64,000 nt of DNA from CAWJKP01 sp963843465 (GTDB lineage: Bacteria > Planctomycetota > Planctomycetia > Pirellulales > Thermoguttaceae). The DNA is taken from NCBI GenBank assembly GCA_963843465.1, contig CAWJKP010000001.1:1426001-1490000 (forward strand), in the 5' to 3' direction. The notes under the pieces were generated by a model. The model saw nothing but the letters and a program-made list of their open reading frames with translations, was not told where the DNA came from and searched no databases. Positions 38,353-49,300 of this stretch are shown one piece after another; positions within the stretch are counted from its first letter, which is position 1, and every line of letters begins with the position of its first letter. Both the position numbers and the translations under genes were made by a program.

Positions 38353-40890
38353 CTAGCGGACCAGCGCTGAGAAGTCACTCCAGCGGGGCACGCCCCAAAG
38401 CGGGCGCACGATGGCGCCGCGGGCCTGCTGCTCGGGGTCGTGGTAGGCCCCGAAGAAATTGCTGTTGCAGTCCAGCCAGAGCGTAATCCGCCGGAGATCA
38501 TCCGGAGACAACTTGACGTCATAGTGCCCGCGGACCAGCAGCCCCCAGAGCCTGGAAACCCGCGCGCCCTGCTGGCCGGGCAGGGAGTATTGGGGCTCGT
38601 GGAGCGCGGTGCCGTTGCCGCCGCTCATGCCCCAGGCGTAGGGCCGTAGCGACTCGAATGCCTGCGAGCGCCCGCTGGCGGCCAGACGGTCGCCGTGCAG
38701 CTTGGGCGCCTTCGGCTCGTGGTCGTGACAGGCCACGCACCGGGCATCGAGAACCGGCTGCACCAGCCGCGGAAAACTCAGCGGATAGGAGCCGGCCCCT
38801 TCCGGCTCCAGCGGCGACGGCGCACGGCGCAGCGCCAGCGGCGGGGCTTTGGCCACTGTCGGCGACCTCTGCGGCGACTCGTGACAGCCCGCGCAGACAA
38901 GCCGCTCGCCCGGGTGGGCGTAGGTCGCCGATCGCATCGTCTGCACCATCAGTCCCTGCTGGTCGAGGAGTTGGAAATAGACCGGGGCGCCGGCGGGCAA
39001 GCTGAAGTGCGCACTGCCGTCGGCCTCGACCGGCACCACGCCGAGCACGCCGCGGCAGAGCGATTGGGCGGCGGCGCCGACCGGCGGCACGTCGGCCACC
39101 GCGTTCTCCTTGGGAAACACGTTCACCACCCGCAACTGCTTGATCCGCACTCCCTTCGGCCACGGCTGGCGGCTGTCGTAGACGTTCATCACGACCACCT
39201 CGGCCGTCGCCGGAGGCGCGGACTGCCGGCGATCGGCTCGGGCCTGGGCCGTGGCCACGGGAATCACCGGCGGGCGCCGCCGCGCCCGCAGCGGTATCGG
39301 GCCCAGGCAGGAGATCTTGGAATCGCGGTACAGCAGCTCGCGGTTGCCGAAGCAGTCCAACAAGTACAGGCCGTAGTTTCGCTGTCCGGGATCGTACACG
39401 CAGAGGCAGAAGTCCTCGTCAAGCGGCCAGGGCGTGCCGTAGACCTCGCCCTTGGGCGCGTGCCTGCCTTGACCGGCGTGGGGCACGCCGGGGGCCGATT
39501 CCGCCTCAGGGAACATGGTCTCGGGAGTGATCCGCCGGATCTGACCCGTGCCGCCGTCCTCGCGCCGCCGCGGATTGATCAGCACCAGCGAGCCGTAGGC
39601 CTCACCGTGATGAGGCGCGGCAACCCCCACGTACTTCGTCGAGCCGGGAATGGCGCGCAACGACAATTCCATCCACGGCCGCGACTCGCGCACGTCGGGG
39701 TAGTTGCCGTGCGGGCTCCGCGGGTCGCGCCCGTCGGGATAGCAGCGCCAGAGGTGATGGGCCACGTCCGAGTCGCGGTCCACGTAGTCCCAACGCGTAT
39801 AAGCCAACATGCCGCTGTTGTCCACGCTGGGCTGCCACTCGTTGGTGTCGTGCCAGCTCAGTTGGATGATGTCGCTGCCGTCAGGCATCATCCCGTGCAA
39901 GGTGAAGGTCGGCAGCGGACGGGCACCGCAACGGCACTGGCCGCCGGCGCGGGACGAGACGAACACGATCCGGCCGCTGGGGAGGAAACAGGGATCGAAA
40001 TCGTCAAATGGCCCGTCGCTGAGCTGGGTCAAGCCGCCGCCATCGATGCGGGCCTTGAAAACGTGGTAGCAGCTTTCCGGGCGGAAGACATAGTGTGCGG
40101 GGGCCGGCACGCGGCCGGCGGCGCGGGCGTCCAGGGCGGTCCAATAGTTGGCGTCGCAAACGCCGGCCGGCACTTGCCAGCGGGCCTCGCTGAAGGCGAA
40201 CAGAATAGTGCGGCCGTCGTAGTCCAGATCCAAGGACACGAACCCGCCACGGTCATCGAGCATTTGGCCCTTGAGGCGCCCGTTCTCGACCCGGCAACGG
40301 CCCAGCACACTGCGCACCGCAGGCCGTTGGGCAAACGCCCCGTCAAGCACGTACACGCCGCCGCGCCGCTCGGCATTGCAGCCCAGGTATTGATCGACCA
40401 TGTGCACGTCGCCGCGAACCTGCTTGTTGTGCGCCAGGAAGATGATCGAGTTGAAATCCAGCAGCGGATTCTTGAAGGCCACGCGGCGGCGAATCGCGGC
40501 CAACCTGGCGAACAGCGCACGCTGGCGGGCCTCGCCCTCCGACCGCGCGGCGGCGACCTCCGTGCCCAACGACTTCAACTCGGCCGCCTCGGCGCTAAGG
40601 TCGGGTACTCCCGGCATCCCTCGCAAGTGCTCCAGCAGCGCCTGCGTACGCCGCAAGATCACGTCGCAGGGGCCGGAGTCCGCCGCCAGTATCAACGCCT
40701 CCCGGCGCAACGCCTCCCGCTCCAGCCGCGCGTTGTTCCAGCTCGGACGCTGCTGGATCTGGCGTTTCAGCTCGGCAAACTCATCCGGCGCCGCGGCCGG
40801 GTCGGATGCGCGGGCCAAAGCAGCGGCCGTCGCCGTGCCCAGCAGCGCCGCCAGTATCCCCGCGATCGCACCGATAGTCCGGTTCGTCAT
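38353..40890 (-). CDS. HzsA-like exported c-type cytochrome with beta-propeller
   Basis: The product is 845 residues. ATG 40890 starts a leader (IGAIAGILAALLGTATAAAL). A helical region, the motif FKNPLLDFNSIIFLAHNK, a PD40-type propeller (DFDPCFLPSGRIVFVSSRAG; VDNSGMLAYTRWDYVDRDSD; YGLYLLDCFGNRELLYRD) and an HZS-alpha-like domain (RIKQLRVVNVFPKEN; VVPVEADGSAHFSLPAGAPV) follow. Two heme-binding sites are CAGCH (Cys666, Cys669, His670) and CVACH (Cys718, Cys721, His722). Relatives are annotated as HzsA-related in non-anammox planctomycetes; hydrazine synthesis is not implied because HzsB/C are not visible. Intact. The upstream region is IS-C from 40919, only 28 bp before the ATG, so its native promoter is probably lost. 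It shares architecture with the 31752 gene but lacks the SUMF1 domain. Confidence 0.8.
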   Translation of the reverse strand: MTNRTIGAIAGILAALLGTATAAALARASDPAAAPDEFAELKRQIQQRPSWNNARLEREALRREALILAADSGPCDVILRRTQALLEHLRGMPGVPDLSAEAAELKSLGTEVAAARSEGEARQRALFARLAAIRRRVAFKNPLLDFNSIIFLAHNKQVRGDVHMVDQYLGCNAERRGGVYVLDGAFAQRPAVRSVLGRCRVENGRLKGQMLDDRGGFVSLDLDYDGRTILFAFSEARWQVPAGVCDANYWTALDARAAGRVPAPAHYVFRPESCYHVFKARIDGGGLTQLSDGPFDDFDPCFLPSGRIVFVSSRAGGQCRCGARPLPTFTLHGMMPDGSDIIQLSWHDTNEWQPSVDNSGMLAYTRWDYVDRDSDVAHHLWRCYPDGRDPRSPHGNYPDVRESRPWMELSLRAIPGSTKYVGVAAPHHGEAYGSLVLINPRRREDGGTGQIRRITPETMFPEAESAPGVPHAGQGRHAPKGEVYGTPWPLDEDFCLCVYDPGQRNYGLYLLDCFGNRELLYRDSKISCLGPIPLRARRRPPVIPVATAQARADRRQSAPPATAEVVVMNVYDSRQPWPKGVRIKQLRVVNVFPKENAVADVPPVGAAAQSLCRGVLGVVPVEADGSAHFSLPAGAPVYFQLLDQQGLMVQTMRSATYAHPGERLVCAGCHESPQRSPTVAKAPPLALRRAPSPLEPEGAGSYPLSFPRLVQPVLDARCVACHDHEPKAPKLHGDRLAASGRSQAFESLRPYAWGMSGGNGTALHEPQYSLPGQQGARVSRLWGLLVRGHYDVKLSPDDLRRITLWLDCNSNFFGAYHDPEQQARGAIVRPLWGVPRWSDFSALVR

Positions 40891-40918
40891 CGTGCGCCCG
40901 TCACTTCCCGTTACTGCC

Positions 40919-41055
40919 CTGTCTCTATCAATAATTCCGTACGCCTTTTCTGTCAAGGAGTTGCGGAGTGTGATCGTCGGCGGCATCCGGAGTACAACCG
41001 CTTTGCTCTGTCAACCTCGGGAGGCATTCCCATGGGCATCGTCAAGGGATGCCCA
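40919..41055 (+). mobile_element. IS-C fragment, terminus and leader only
   Basis: It begins TGTCTCTATCAATAAT and runs ~115 nt to the transposase start (CCCATGGGCATCGTCAAG, MGIVK), then is cut. It stands between two minus-strand genes and replaces the upstream region of the HzsA-like gene. Confidence 0.75.
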
Positions 41056-41091
41056 GTGGGCCGCCCAGCAGATCATCGGGGCTTCAGCTTT

Positions 41092-42575
41092 TCATCGGGG
41101 AACCGCCGGCTTATCGTGTCCAACAGCATCGACAGCCTTCGCGGGCGACCAGAGTTCGTAAATCTGCCGCTTGTTTGGGTCCTGGCTCTTCGCCTAAGTC
41201 TGCACGACCTTCTCCAGCCCGTCGCAGAGCCGGCTGACCGTTTCCAGATACGAGCGGTCGGCCGCCGCCATGCTCGACGGCGCCGGCAAGCGAGGCAAGC
41301 GGCCGTCGGCCACCATCTTGGCGCGAGCATGAACCGCGGCAAGGCACTCCACCGCCAGGCGAGCATGCGCCGCCTCATAGCTTTCGGCCATACCCGCCTC
41401 GACCAGCGGATCGGGAAATACTGTTCCAACCGCACGATCTTCGTCGGGATGTGCGGCACGATCGCGAGACTATCGGCCCGATACAAATACTCGAACAGCC
41501 CGCGGATCATGGCCGCCGGCGCGCCCCAGTTGTCGTAGACGCAATTGATCGGCAGCCCAGGCTGGTACGGCGCGTTGCCGAAATCGACCAGCGGGTTGTC
41601 CATGCGGAAGCGGCGGGCGAAATCGAGCATCTTGTTCATCGAGCGCCGCGCGTCGTCGTATTTACCCAGCCGGTAGTAGGCCATGATCATCCGTGCCTCG
41701 CACGTGGTCCAGTGCCCGCCGTTGACCCAAGTGCCGAAGCCCCACAAGCCGCCGCGATCGCCCGGCTCGTACATGTCGTCCAGGCTGGAGTCGTTGGTGA
41801 CGATCAGGTCGTGGCGGCGCAGGCCCGGAATCGAAGCGATCTTGCGATAGATCTTCTCCGACTGCTCGCCGTTGGTCACGCGGAAGCAGATCGCGTCGTG
41901 GTTGCACACGGTCTCGAAGTAGCCGTGCTTCGCCGCGCCGTAGACGCCATGTCGCGTGCCGTCCGGGTCAAGCGACTTGATAAAGTAGCCCTCGCCGGTA
42001 GTCAACAGCGGTAGGCCCTTGCGAGCCAGGTCCCGGCGCTCTGTGTAGCGCTTGACCTTCTCCGCAGCGCCGACCATTTTCTCCAGCTCGATCAGGCGGT
42101 CCAGGCCGGCGATGCAGGTGATCGAAAGGCCGGCCAGGTAGGAGGGTTCGTACTTGCCATCGGGCCGCTTCCAGCCCGCGTGGCTGGGGGCCAAGAGGTT
42201 GCCGGCCGCGCCGGCCAGGAAAAGGTTATTCTTGGGGTCGCGGCGTTTTGCCGTCACCCATCTGGTTGAACCAGAGGTCGTGGGAGTTCTCGATGAACCG
42301 CACGAACGGCTCCTGCCAGAAGGGCAAGGCGCAGTACGTCGGCCCATAGCTATTCTGGATCCACCATGCGCCCCAGGTCGGGCCTTCGACCAGGCCGTTC
42401 CATGCCGGCGTGTAGAGCATGGCCAGGTTCTGGAACTCGGGATCCGGCTCGAACATGCGGCGCGAGATGTCGAGCAGCTCAAGATACTCGGCGTCTCCCT
42501 CGCCGCAGTAGAACACGCCGTCGAAGCGATCGGCCGCCAAGAGCGGCGCCGCTCGCATGAGGCGTGCAGCTTTCG
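41092..42575 (-). pseudogene. Six-hairpin-type glycosidase remnant (MGH1/GH63-like)
   Basis: The minus-strand reading ADRFDGVFYCGEGDAEYLEL, EGPTWGAWWIQNSYGPTYCA, YLAGLSITCIAGLDRLIEL, WGFGTWVNGGHWTTCEARMI and NCVYDNWGAPAAMIRGLFEY resembles (alpha/alpha)6 glycosidases (glucosidase/trehalase-like). Frameshifts are required near 42235 (GDGKTPRPQE versus RRDPKNNLFLAG) and 41420. A TAG at 41194-41196 interrupts the tail (LEKVVQT, stop, AKSQDPNKRQIYELW) before the natural stop at 41092. The N-terminus is fused in frame to a sialidase gene, so its own start is gone. Export and glycan hydrolysis are inferred; now dead. Confidence 0.65.
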
Positions 42576-43766
42576 CGTCGGTCTCGTCGAGCTTGAATCG
42601 CACGCTGACGACCGAATGTTTCTGGGGGCCGGGGCGATACTTGATGTAGGTTGTGGCGACGATCGTGCCGTCGGGGAGTTGGTGGAGACCAGGATAGCCG
42701 CAATCCCCTCCCGCATGGCTGTCGAGCAGCTTGACGCGATACTGGCCGGGACGGCCTTGGCGAACATCCTCATAGGTGCCGACCCAGGCGACGAAATGCC
42801 CCCGCGTCGGGCTCTTTGGAGCCTGGTCGCGGAAGGCCACCACCAAGCGACCGTCCTTGGTCAAAAGCGCCACATGCCGGTCGCCCGTCAGGCCCCACGG
42901 CGTGTCGGCCGGCTCGCTCCATGTCTTCCCTTCGTCGCGGCTGACCATCATCAGGCTGCGGCCCCGGTGGCTATTCTCCCGCATCAGGCAGCAAAGCTCC
43001 CCGCCGTCGGGCGAGCGGAAGGCACAGGGTTCGCAGGGGTCCTTGTCTTGGACTTTCGCCACCACGCGCGGCTCGGACCAAGTCCCGCCTCCGTCTGCGC
43101 TCGTGGTTTGCAGCACCTCCAGCGGGCTTCGATCCTCGCCGCGCGGTCCGCGATGATAGAGCCCGAGGTAGCTGCCGTCTTTGAAGCGAACAATGCTGCT
43201 GAAGGTCATGACGCATGGCAGTCCCAGCGGCGCCATCTGCGCCAGGTCTTGCCGCCGTCTTGGCTTTCGATGCGAGGCATCTTGGGGTGGGCGGAGAAGA
43301 CCCAGAGGTGCTCGCGGCCCTCCCGGTCCACCAGGCGGTAGATGCTCGGACAGTTCCCGTGCGTTCGGTAGCCCTTGGGCAACTGGTCGTCCAACCGCGT
43401 CCAGGTGAGGCCGCCGTCGTCGCTGCGCGCCATGGGGCCGCAGTGGCCTCCGTGGCCGATGCACCACACGGCGAAGATCGTCTTTCCGTCCGGCATCAGG
43501 AGCGTGGTGGGGTGGCCTTGGTAGACGGTCTCTGTTCCTGCGGCTATGACGACGTGGCGATTGGTCTCGCCGGAGATGTCCACCAAGGGCAAACGGTCGC
43601 TGTCGTCGGCTTTGTCGGCGGCCCGCCCGTTAGGAGCCGGCGCGGCGACCAACGCGAGGACAGTCAACGTCGCGGATGCCACCGCAGCCACCTTGAGGAA
43701 GCCGCGGCGGTCACACCCCTGAGCGGTGGAACCGTCCTGCGGACGCTTGTGATCGTGGGCGCTCAT
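42576..43766 (-). pseudogene. Tat-exported BNR-repeat sialidase-like protein, frameshifted, fused downstream to a glycosidase
   Basis: ATG 43766 (AAGGAG upstream) starts a twin-arginine leader (CDRRGFLKVAAVASATLTVL). Sialidase-type BNR/Asp-box blades follow: ARSDDGGLTWTRLDDQL, ESQDGGKTWR, TTSADGGGTWSEPRV and SRDEGKTWSEPADTP. Near 43225 the frame breaks (KTWRRWRRWD versus APLGLPCVMTFSSIVRFKDG). The sialidase reading ends VVSVRFKLDETDAKAAR at ~42570 and passes without a stop into the six-hairpin glycosidase, implying an in-frame deletion joining two genes. Family role: release of sialic or other terminal acidic sugars, or sulfated-glycan binding. Confidence 0.7.
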
Positions 43767-44056
43767 GGGGTGGGGCTCCTTCTTCGTGTGACCGCTGGTG
43801 AAGGGCGGATCTCATGGTATGTCAGGAAGACACGCCGGTCAACAATCTTCCTTCCCCCAGACGAGTTTTTTGCGAAGGACAGGCGCGCCGGGTGTAACGA
43901 TGATGTGCCGTCTGAGGACAGCAGCAGAAACTCTTGAACGTCGAAAAGCGAGGTCCGTTTGAGAACTTCGGGATTGGGCCCGTTGAAGCTAGCGCGGCGA
44001 CGCCTTATCATAAACCATCTCAGTTACCCGTCCTCCCGTTGGCCGAAAGGTGGATG

Positions 44057-45348
44057 ATGGATACGCCCAAACCTCTGACGATCGCCTGCATCGGTTGTGG
44101 CTCGCGGGCGCAGACCTACGCGGCGTTGGCTGCCCGCCGGCACGAGGAACTTCAATTCGTCGCCGGGGCGGATCCGGTCGGTGCGCGGGTCGACAAAATC
44201 TGCTGTCTCTCTGGCCGTGCTGATTTCCGCGGATTCGCCGGCGCCGAGGCGATCCTGGCCGCCGGCAGGATCGCCGACGTGATGCTTGTCGCCACGCCGG
44301 ATAACGAGCATTACCGTCACTGCCGAGGAGCCTTGGAGGCCGGCTACCACGTGCTCCTGGAGAAGCCAATCGCAACCAATATCGACCAGGTTTTGCAAAT
44401 CGAGGCGATCGCCCAGAAGGCGAACTGCCGGGTCATGGTGTGCTTCGTGCTGCGGTTCGCCGCGTTTTACCGCAAGATCAAGGAAATCCTCCAGTCGGGA
44501 GCGGTGGGGGAGATCGTATCCATCCAAGCCAATGAAGGTGTCATGCCGTGGCACCAGGCGCACTCCTTCGTTCGCGGACACTGGTCGGTGGTAGGTAAGA
44601 GTTCCCCGATGATCCTCTCGAAGTGCTGCCACGACATGGATATCGTCCACTGGCTCGTCGGCCGCCGGTGCTTACGCGTGGCGAGCTTCGGTTCGTTGGA
44701 GTTCTTCCGGCGCAAGCAGGCGCCCGCCGGCGCGCCCCGCGATGCACCGACGGCTGCCCCGTAGGCGACACGTGTACCTACAATGCCCTGCGTTATGCGA
44801 CCGATATGCGGGCGGTCTGGCTGCCGATGGTCTTCGACCGGGCCGCCGAGGCCGGTACCGCGGAAATCGTGGACTGGCTGCGCACCACTCCCTGGGGCCG
44901 TTGCGTCTATCATTGCGACAACGATGCCGTCGATCGACAGGTGTTGGCCATGGAATTCGAGGGCGGAGTGACCGGCACGTTTACGATGACAGCGTTCGAA
45001 AACGGCCGGCACATCGAAATCTACGGCACGCGTGGCGTGCTCAAAGGTGGCGAGACCTACCACCGGCATTTCGGCGCACACCTGATCCTGTTTCCCCATG
45101 AAGGTGAACCGGTGCGCTACTCCGTTCAGGCCGAAGACGGCGGTTACGAGTTGCACGGCGGCGGCGATCCGGGCCTGATCCGCGCTTTGTACGCCGAGAT
45201 GACCAGCCCGCCGGGCGTCGCCTTGGCGGCCGGATTGAACTCGACCGTCCACAGCCACGTGATCGGCTTCGCGGCCGAAGAGTCGCGTAGGACTGGCCGG
45301 ACCGTCGAAATCGAGGAATTTCAGCGCCGCCATGCAACGAGCGGGTAG
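44057..45348 (+). pseudogene. Cytosolic Gfo/Idh/MocA oxidoreductase with one frameshift
   Basis: ATG 44057 (or 44054) with AAAGGTGG upstream gives a Rossmann domain without a signal (IACIGCGSRAQTYAALAARR), then VATPDNEHYRHCRGALEAGY, LLEKPIATNIDQVLQIEAIA and CCHDMDIVHWLVGRR. Near 44745 the frame shifts; the sequel RCTDGCPVGDTCTYNA carries the Cys motif common to this subgroup, and the C-terminal domain ends GRTVEIEEFQRR at 45346-45348. One indel separates it from a normal ~430-residue enzyme, so it may be an assembly error. The role would be NAD-dependent oxidation of a sugar or inositol. It is divergent from the sialidase. The 43767-44056 gap should hold both promoters, but no clear boxes were found. 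Confidence 0.75.
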
Positions 45349-45373
45349 GAACCCAAGGGAACCGATTTGATGC

Positions 45374-46322
45374 AGTCCCTACTAATAATTCCGTCCTCGT
45401 TTGCTTTCAAGGACTTACGTCGTTTGGAAAGATTGGGAGCTTGCACCGGGATAACGGATTTCTCAGGTCAGGGAAGATCCTGATCTCGGAGTCTCGTGGC
45501 TGGGCTGGGAGGAGTTCAGTTCAGAAGACTTCGGAGTGGTGCTCATTCACTCCCAACCACCATTGAGGCCATCGATCTGTCAATCGGCGTCGCTCTCCCC
45601 TTGGCCCTCATGCTTGAGCTTGGCGAGCTCTTCCTCGCGTTTGCGGCGTAACTCAGCCATCCCTGGAAGTGTATCGGGATCGATACCACGCCGACGAAGT
45701 CGCCACCCCAAGAAAGCCAGTTGCATGCGCAGCCAGATGTTCTCCAGTACAAGCGACAACCTGCCTCTCACGTTTTCTTCGCCGGCTTCGGTACCGTCTT
45801 GTCTCATCGAACCCATAACTCTTGTTCAGGTAACTTGCGGAACCACGTCAACCAGCAATTCTAGCCGATCCGGACCGCTTGACAAAGCTCCTCGGCCCCC
45901 AGATCCTTTGACTTCTGGCTTCCATTACCCCATCGGCATCTGGTGAACCATCTCATGGGTATCCTTCAAAGCGTTTTCCTCTTCCTCAGGGCATTCATCA
46001 TAGGCCGCGCTGCCGCCGCCGTCGAGAACCTCGCACTCCGACAGCAAGTCGCCGTCTTCCAGCAATCCGTCAAACGCCCAAAACTTCGACCCCGCGACCG
46101 CATCTTCTGGGTCGTGCCTTCCCGCCTTTGGCCGAATTGGCGATCTGCCCTGGCGATCGTCCAGGCGGAAACGGTCATCACGTGGTACCGGAAGGGTTTC
46201 AAGTTGTTCTGGCGATGGAAGTCGCGGGCCAGGAAACCCGGACGCCCGCCCATCGAACGCGAAATCCGCGACCTGATTCGCCGCATGTCGCGGGAGAACC
46301 CGACCTGGGGAGCACCGCGGAT
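45374..46322 (+). mobile_element. IS-C fragment with expanded leader
   Basis: It starts AGTCCCTACTAATAAT (a variant of the IS-C terminus). The transposase begins at ATG 45955 (MGILQSVFLFLRAFIIGRAA) and is readable for ~120 residues (AENLALRQQV-like block; PKLRPRDRIFWVVPSRLWPN; ETVITWYRKGFKLFWRWKSR; MSRENPTWGAPRI). About 460 bp between terminus and transposase is not found in other copies and contains a minus-strand small gene. The catalytic domain is absent. Confidence 0.7.
45580..45816 (-). CDS. Small hypothetical charged protein
   Basis: The frame encodes 78 residues from ATG 45816 (MGSMRQDGTEAGEENVRGRL) with a short hydrophobic stretch (NIWLRMQLAFLGWRL) and a strongly charged C-terminus (ELRRKREEELAKLKHEGQGE). 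No family is recognised. It lies inside the expanded leader of the IS-C fragment, on the opposite strand, so it may be a passenger or a trapped host gene. Coherent amino-acid composition and a clean frame support it moderately. Confidence 0.4.
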   Translation of the reverse strand: MGSMRQDGTEAGEENVRGRLSLVLENIWLRMQLAFLGWRLRRRGIDPDTLPGMAELRRKREEELAKLKHEGQGESDAD

Positions 46323-46333
46323 CGTACCGAAAC

Positions 46334-46349
46334 TCGGTGGACCAGCGCA
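46334..46349 (-). mobile_element. Possible 16-bp IS-A terminus
   Basis: TCGGTGGACCAGCGCA matches the IS-A terminus at 14 of 16 positions. It sits exactly between the cut IS-C transposase and the 3' end of the GH2 gene, like the other solo IS-A ends. Confidence 0.4.
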
Positions 46350-46377
46350 GCCAGTACTCATCTGACAATTCCCATTT

Positions 46378-49300
46378 TCACCAGCCGAAGAACCGATAGG
46401 GATCGTCCCATTCTTCAGGCCGGTCTAGATAGAATCCATTCAGCCAGCGGCACTCCGGCGATTGTCCATCGGTCAGTTTGACCGGTGCCGCGAAACGCTC
46501 TAGAACCGGAGTCTGCCCATGGACGCCCAGGTTGCCCAGCAACCGCGAAAGAAGGCAACTGGTCCGGCGGAAAGTGCGCTTGGTATTCTGCTGCTTGATA
46601 TTGAATTGCCAAGGCACAATCTGGCAGAAGACCACGCGGCCCCCCAAGGCATTGGCGAGCACGCCGTCGCCCACAGTCTGGGCGCCGCCAGTGACCAGCG
46701 GGAGGTCCCGCGGATCGCGGTTGTGGACATCCGCCGGGCCGGCGCCGGCCAGCGGCGAATTCGCCGCTGGAGGTTCGAAATCTGTGCCGATGTGCTCGGC
46801 TGACTTGGTCTTCACCTTGACCGGCAGAAACACACCTGCCTCCGCGGAGTTCAACCCGAGGGCCAGCACGCGCCCGTCTTGTTTGAGCCACTTCGCGATG
46901 GCATCCTTGTCCGTGGCCAGTGCGGCGCCGGCGCCTGGGGAAACCACCAGGACGCGATCAGCCTTCAGCGCCCCGGCGGCGTAAGGCTCAACCGCGAAGC
47001 CCGCCCGTTGCAGGTGCTTCTGTCCGGCGGGATCTCCGGCATAAAGGATGGTGCGCCGCGCGACAGGCTTCCAAGCGTTGGTGTAGGACAACAAGTTCCG
47101 CGCCAGCCGTTCGGCGGCCGGATCGGCTTCCGTGCGCGCGGTGACATCCATCTGGCAGAAGATCACCAGGCCTCGTCCTTCGCGGTACTCCATCAGAGGG
47201 CTGTACTGCAGACTGTAGCCGCCATCCACCAGGGGCAAGAAATCGCCGCAGGCCGGCTTCTCGATCAGGACACTGGCGACGTTGCCCCGGTTGCCGCACC
47301 GCCAGGGGCGTGTGACCGTCACGCCGGCGCTGGTAATCGCCGGGTTTATGATCGGATAAGGCAACTGCTTGTATTTCAGGCGTGGCGCCATATTCGTCGC
47401 CTCGCCTCGCCAGTCTTTCAGGAGATGGTCATCCAGGCCGGCCAGGACCGGGTGATCTGGAATCCGCCTGAAAACCTCCCGTAAACCGTACTCCTGTACG
47501 CGGAACCCGAACCGCTGCTCCAACACGTCGGCGCGCTGTTCGAAGACGAGTACCCGCAGGCCTTCGCGGACCCGAGCCAGGTTCGGGCCAGGGCCTTCAG
47601 GCGTAAGCGCGCCTTTGCCGACGATCAACAAGTCGTACTTCGCCATGTCGGCATTGGCTTGGACCGTGTCACCATGCACGCCGAGCGCTCCGAGCATTCT
47701 GGTAGTCTCGCCCGGCGGGTCGAAAATGGCCAACTTGCCGCCGGCTGCCGGCGCCGGGTCAGGCGCTAGCACGTTAATCATGAAGGCGTCTTCCTGTGTG
47801 CCGCCGGGAGTGAACTTGGCTGAGAGACGCAGCGTGTAGGCGCCGGGCTCGACTCCCGCGGGCAGGGAGAACTTCAGCGGCTGCATGTGGATATCGCCGG
47901 TCGGCAACGTGAAGGCGGCGGTGCCGGTCTGCGGCGTGGGCAGGTTCACCGACCAAGCGCAGTCGCACGAAACCGTAATACGGCTGTTGTTAATGACAAT
48001 GATCTGTTTCTCGATCGTCTCGCCCGCGCGGTAATTGTGTCCCTTTTCGGTGAATGCACCGGGCTTGCCGCCCAGGTACGCCAGCAGCGGCCGGTTGTTG
48101 CGCAGCAGCGCCTGGCCGGCCACCGTGGGAACCCAGTCCGCACGAGCATAGGCATAGATCATGGAGTCGTATCGGGCATCAATAAAGTCGGGGCTGTAGC
48201 CGGGACGTTGCAGCTTATCCCAATCGACCTTGAGGTTCCGGCGGCTACGCTTAACCCCGGACCGGAGTCTCCAATACTGGTCGAACGTCCAGGGACTGGT
48301 AGCCGACACGCCCCAGGTACGGAAGGCGCGCCAGTTGTCGGCGTTGTACCGGGCGACGACTTCCATGACGCCGTCGAAAACGGGGTCGGCAAAGTAAACG
48401 GGGTATTCCCAATGCTGCCAAAGCTGCCCGGCATTGAACTTTTTGGCTTCCCATCGCAAATCTCTCTTTTCTTCTTCGCTGAGCTCGAAGGCCGAATCGC
48501 CGAGCCACTGCGAATCCCATTCCGCGATGCACAGCTCGTACGGAACCTTGCCCTGATGACCTTGCCAGGGCAATTTGCCCCGGAAATAACCGCGATACAT
48601 GGTCCAATTCAGGAAATAAGGCATACCGTATTCCGTGGTGAAGACCGGTTTCACGCCCTTGGTCGCCCAGTGCTCAAACCAATCGGACCGTTCTTGAACG
48701 GGCACAAAGTTCAGGTAAAAGTTGCTCGTCCACATCATGCCCAGGTTGCCTGAAGAGTGGTGATAGATGATTCGCGAGGGGTCTAGCTCGTGGATGATGT
48801 TCTGTACCCCCAGGGCAATCTTGGTGTTCCTGTCGTAGCCGGGATCGCCCGTCGGGGAATAGACGCCGTCGATCAAGTCCGGATTCATGACTTCAAAGTA
48901 ACCGGTGGCGTTATGGCTGGTCGAATAGGCCACCACAGAAGGATGGTTCTGGGCCACCCGCGCATAGAACGCCGCATGCTGCGCGTACCCATTTGTCCGT
49001 ACGGCATCGTCGGTTTTCCAGTCATAATCGTGGAAATGCGGCATGGAGAGTGCAACGAGCATGCCGGTGTCATCCGCGGCGGTCAGCGTTTCCTCAAAGC
49101 TAAGATGCGTCCCGGGTTTGCAGTCGTAATTGTGGGTATAGACCATATTGATGCCTACGCTCTGCAAACGCTCGATCAATTCTTTGGCGGCGGCGTAGGT
49201 GGCCAGCCCCGCGCCAAGCGTGGGATTGTCCAGCGGCTTGTTATCCCAGAAAACACGCGTGCCGTTGAGCATGAAGTCGCGGTCTTCGATCCAGAATTCC

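Noticed and set aside
38356..38368. IS-A terminus at the 3' end of the HzsA-like gene
   Set aside because: Only an 11-nt match (CGGACCAGCGC) and flanking bases do not continue the element; treated as chance.
38353..40890. True hydrazine synthase subunit (anammox)
   Set aside because: No HzsB/HzsC, hydrazine dehydrogenase or nitrogen genes are visible; only the alpha-subunit-like architecture is shared.
38695..41538. 947-codon plus-strand open frame
   Set aside because: Runs through the antisense of the HzsA-like gene, IS-C and the glycosidase relic; no domain visible.
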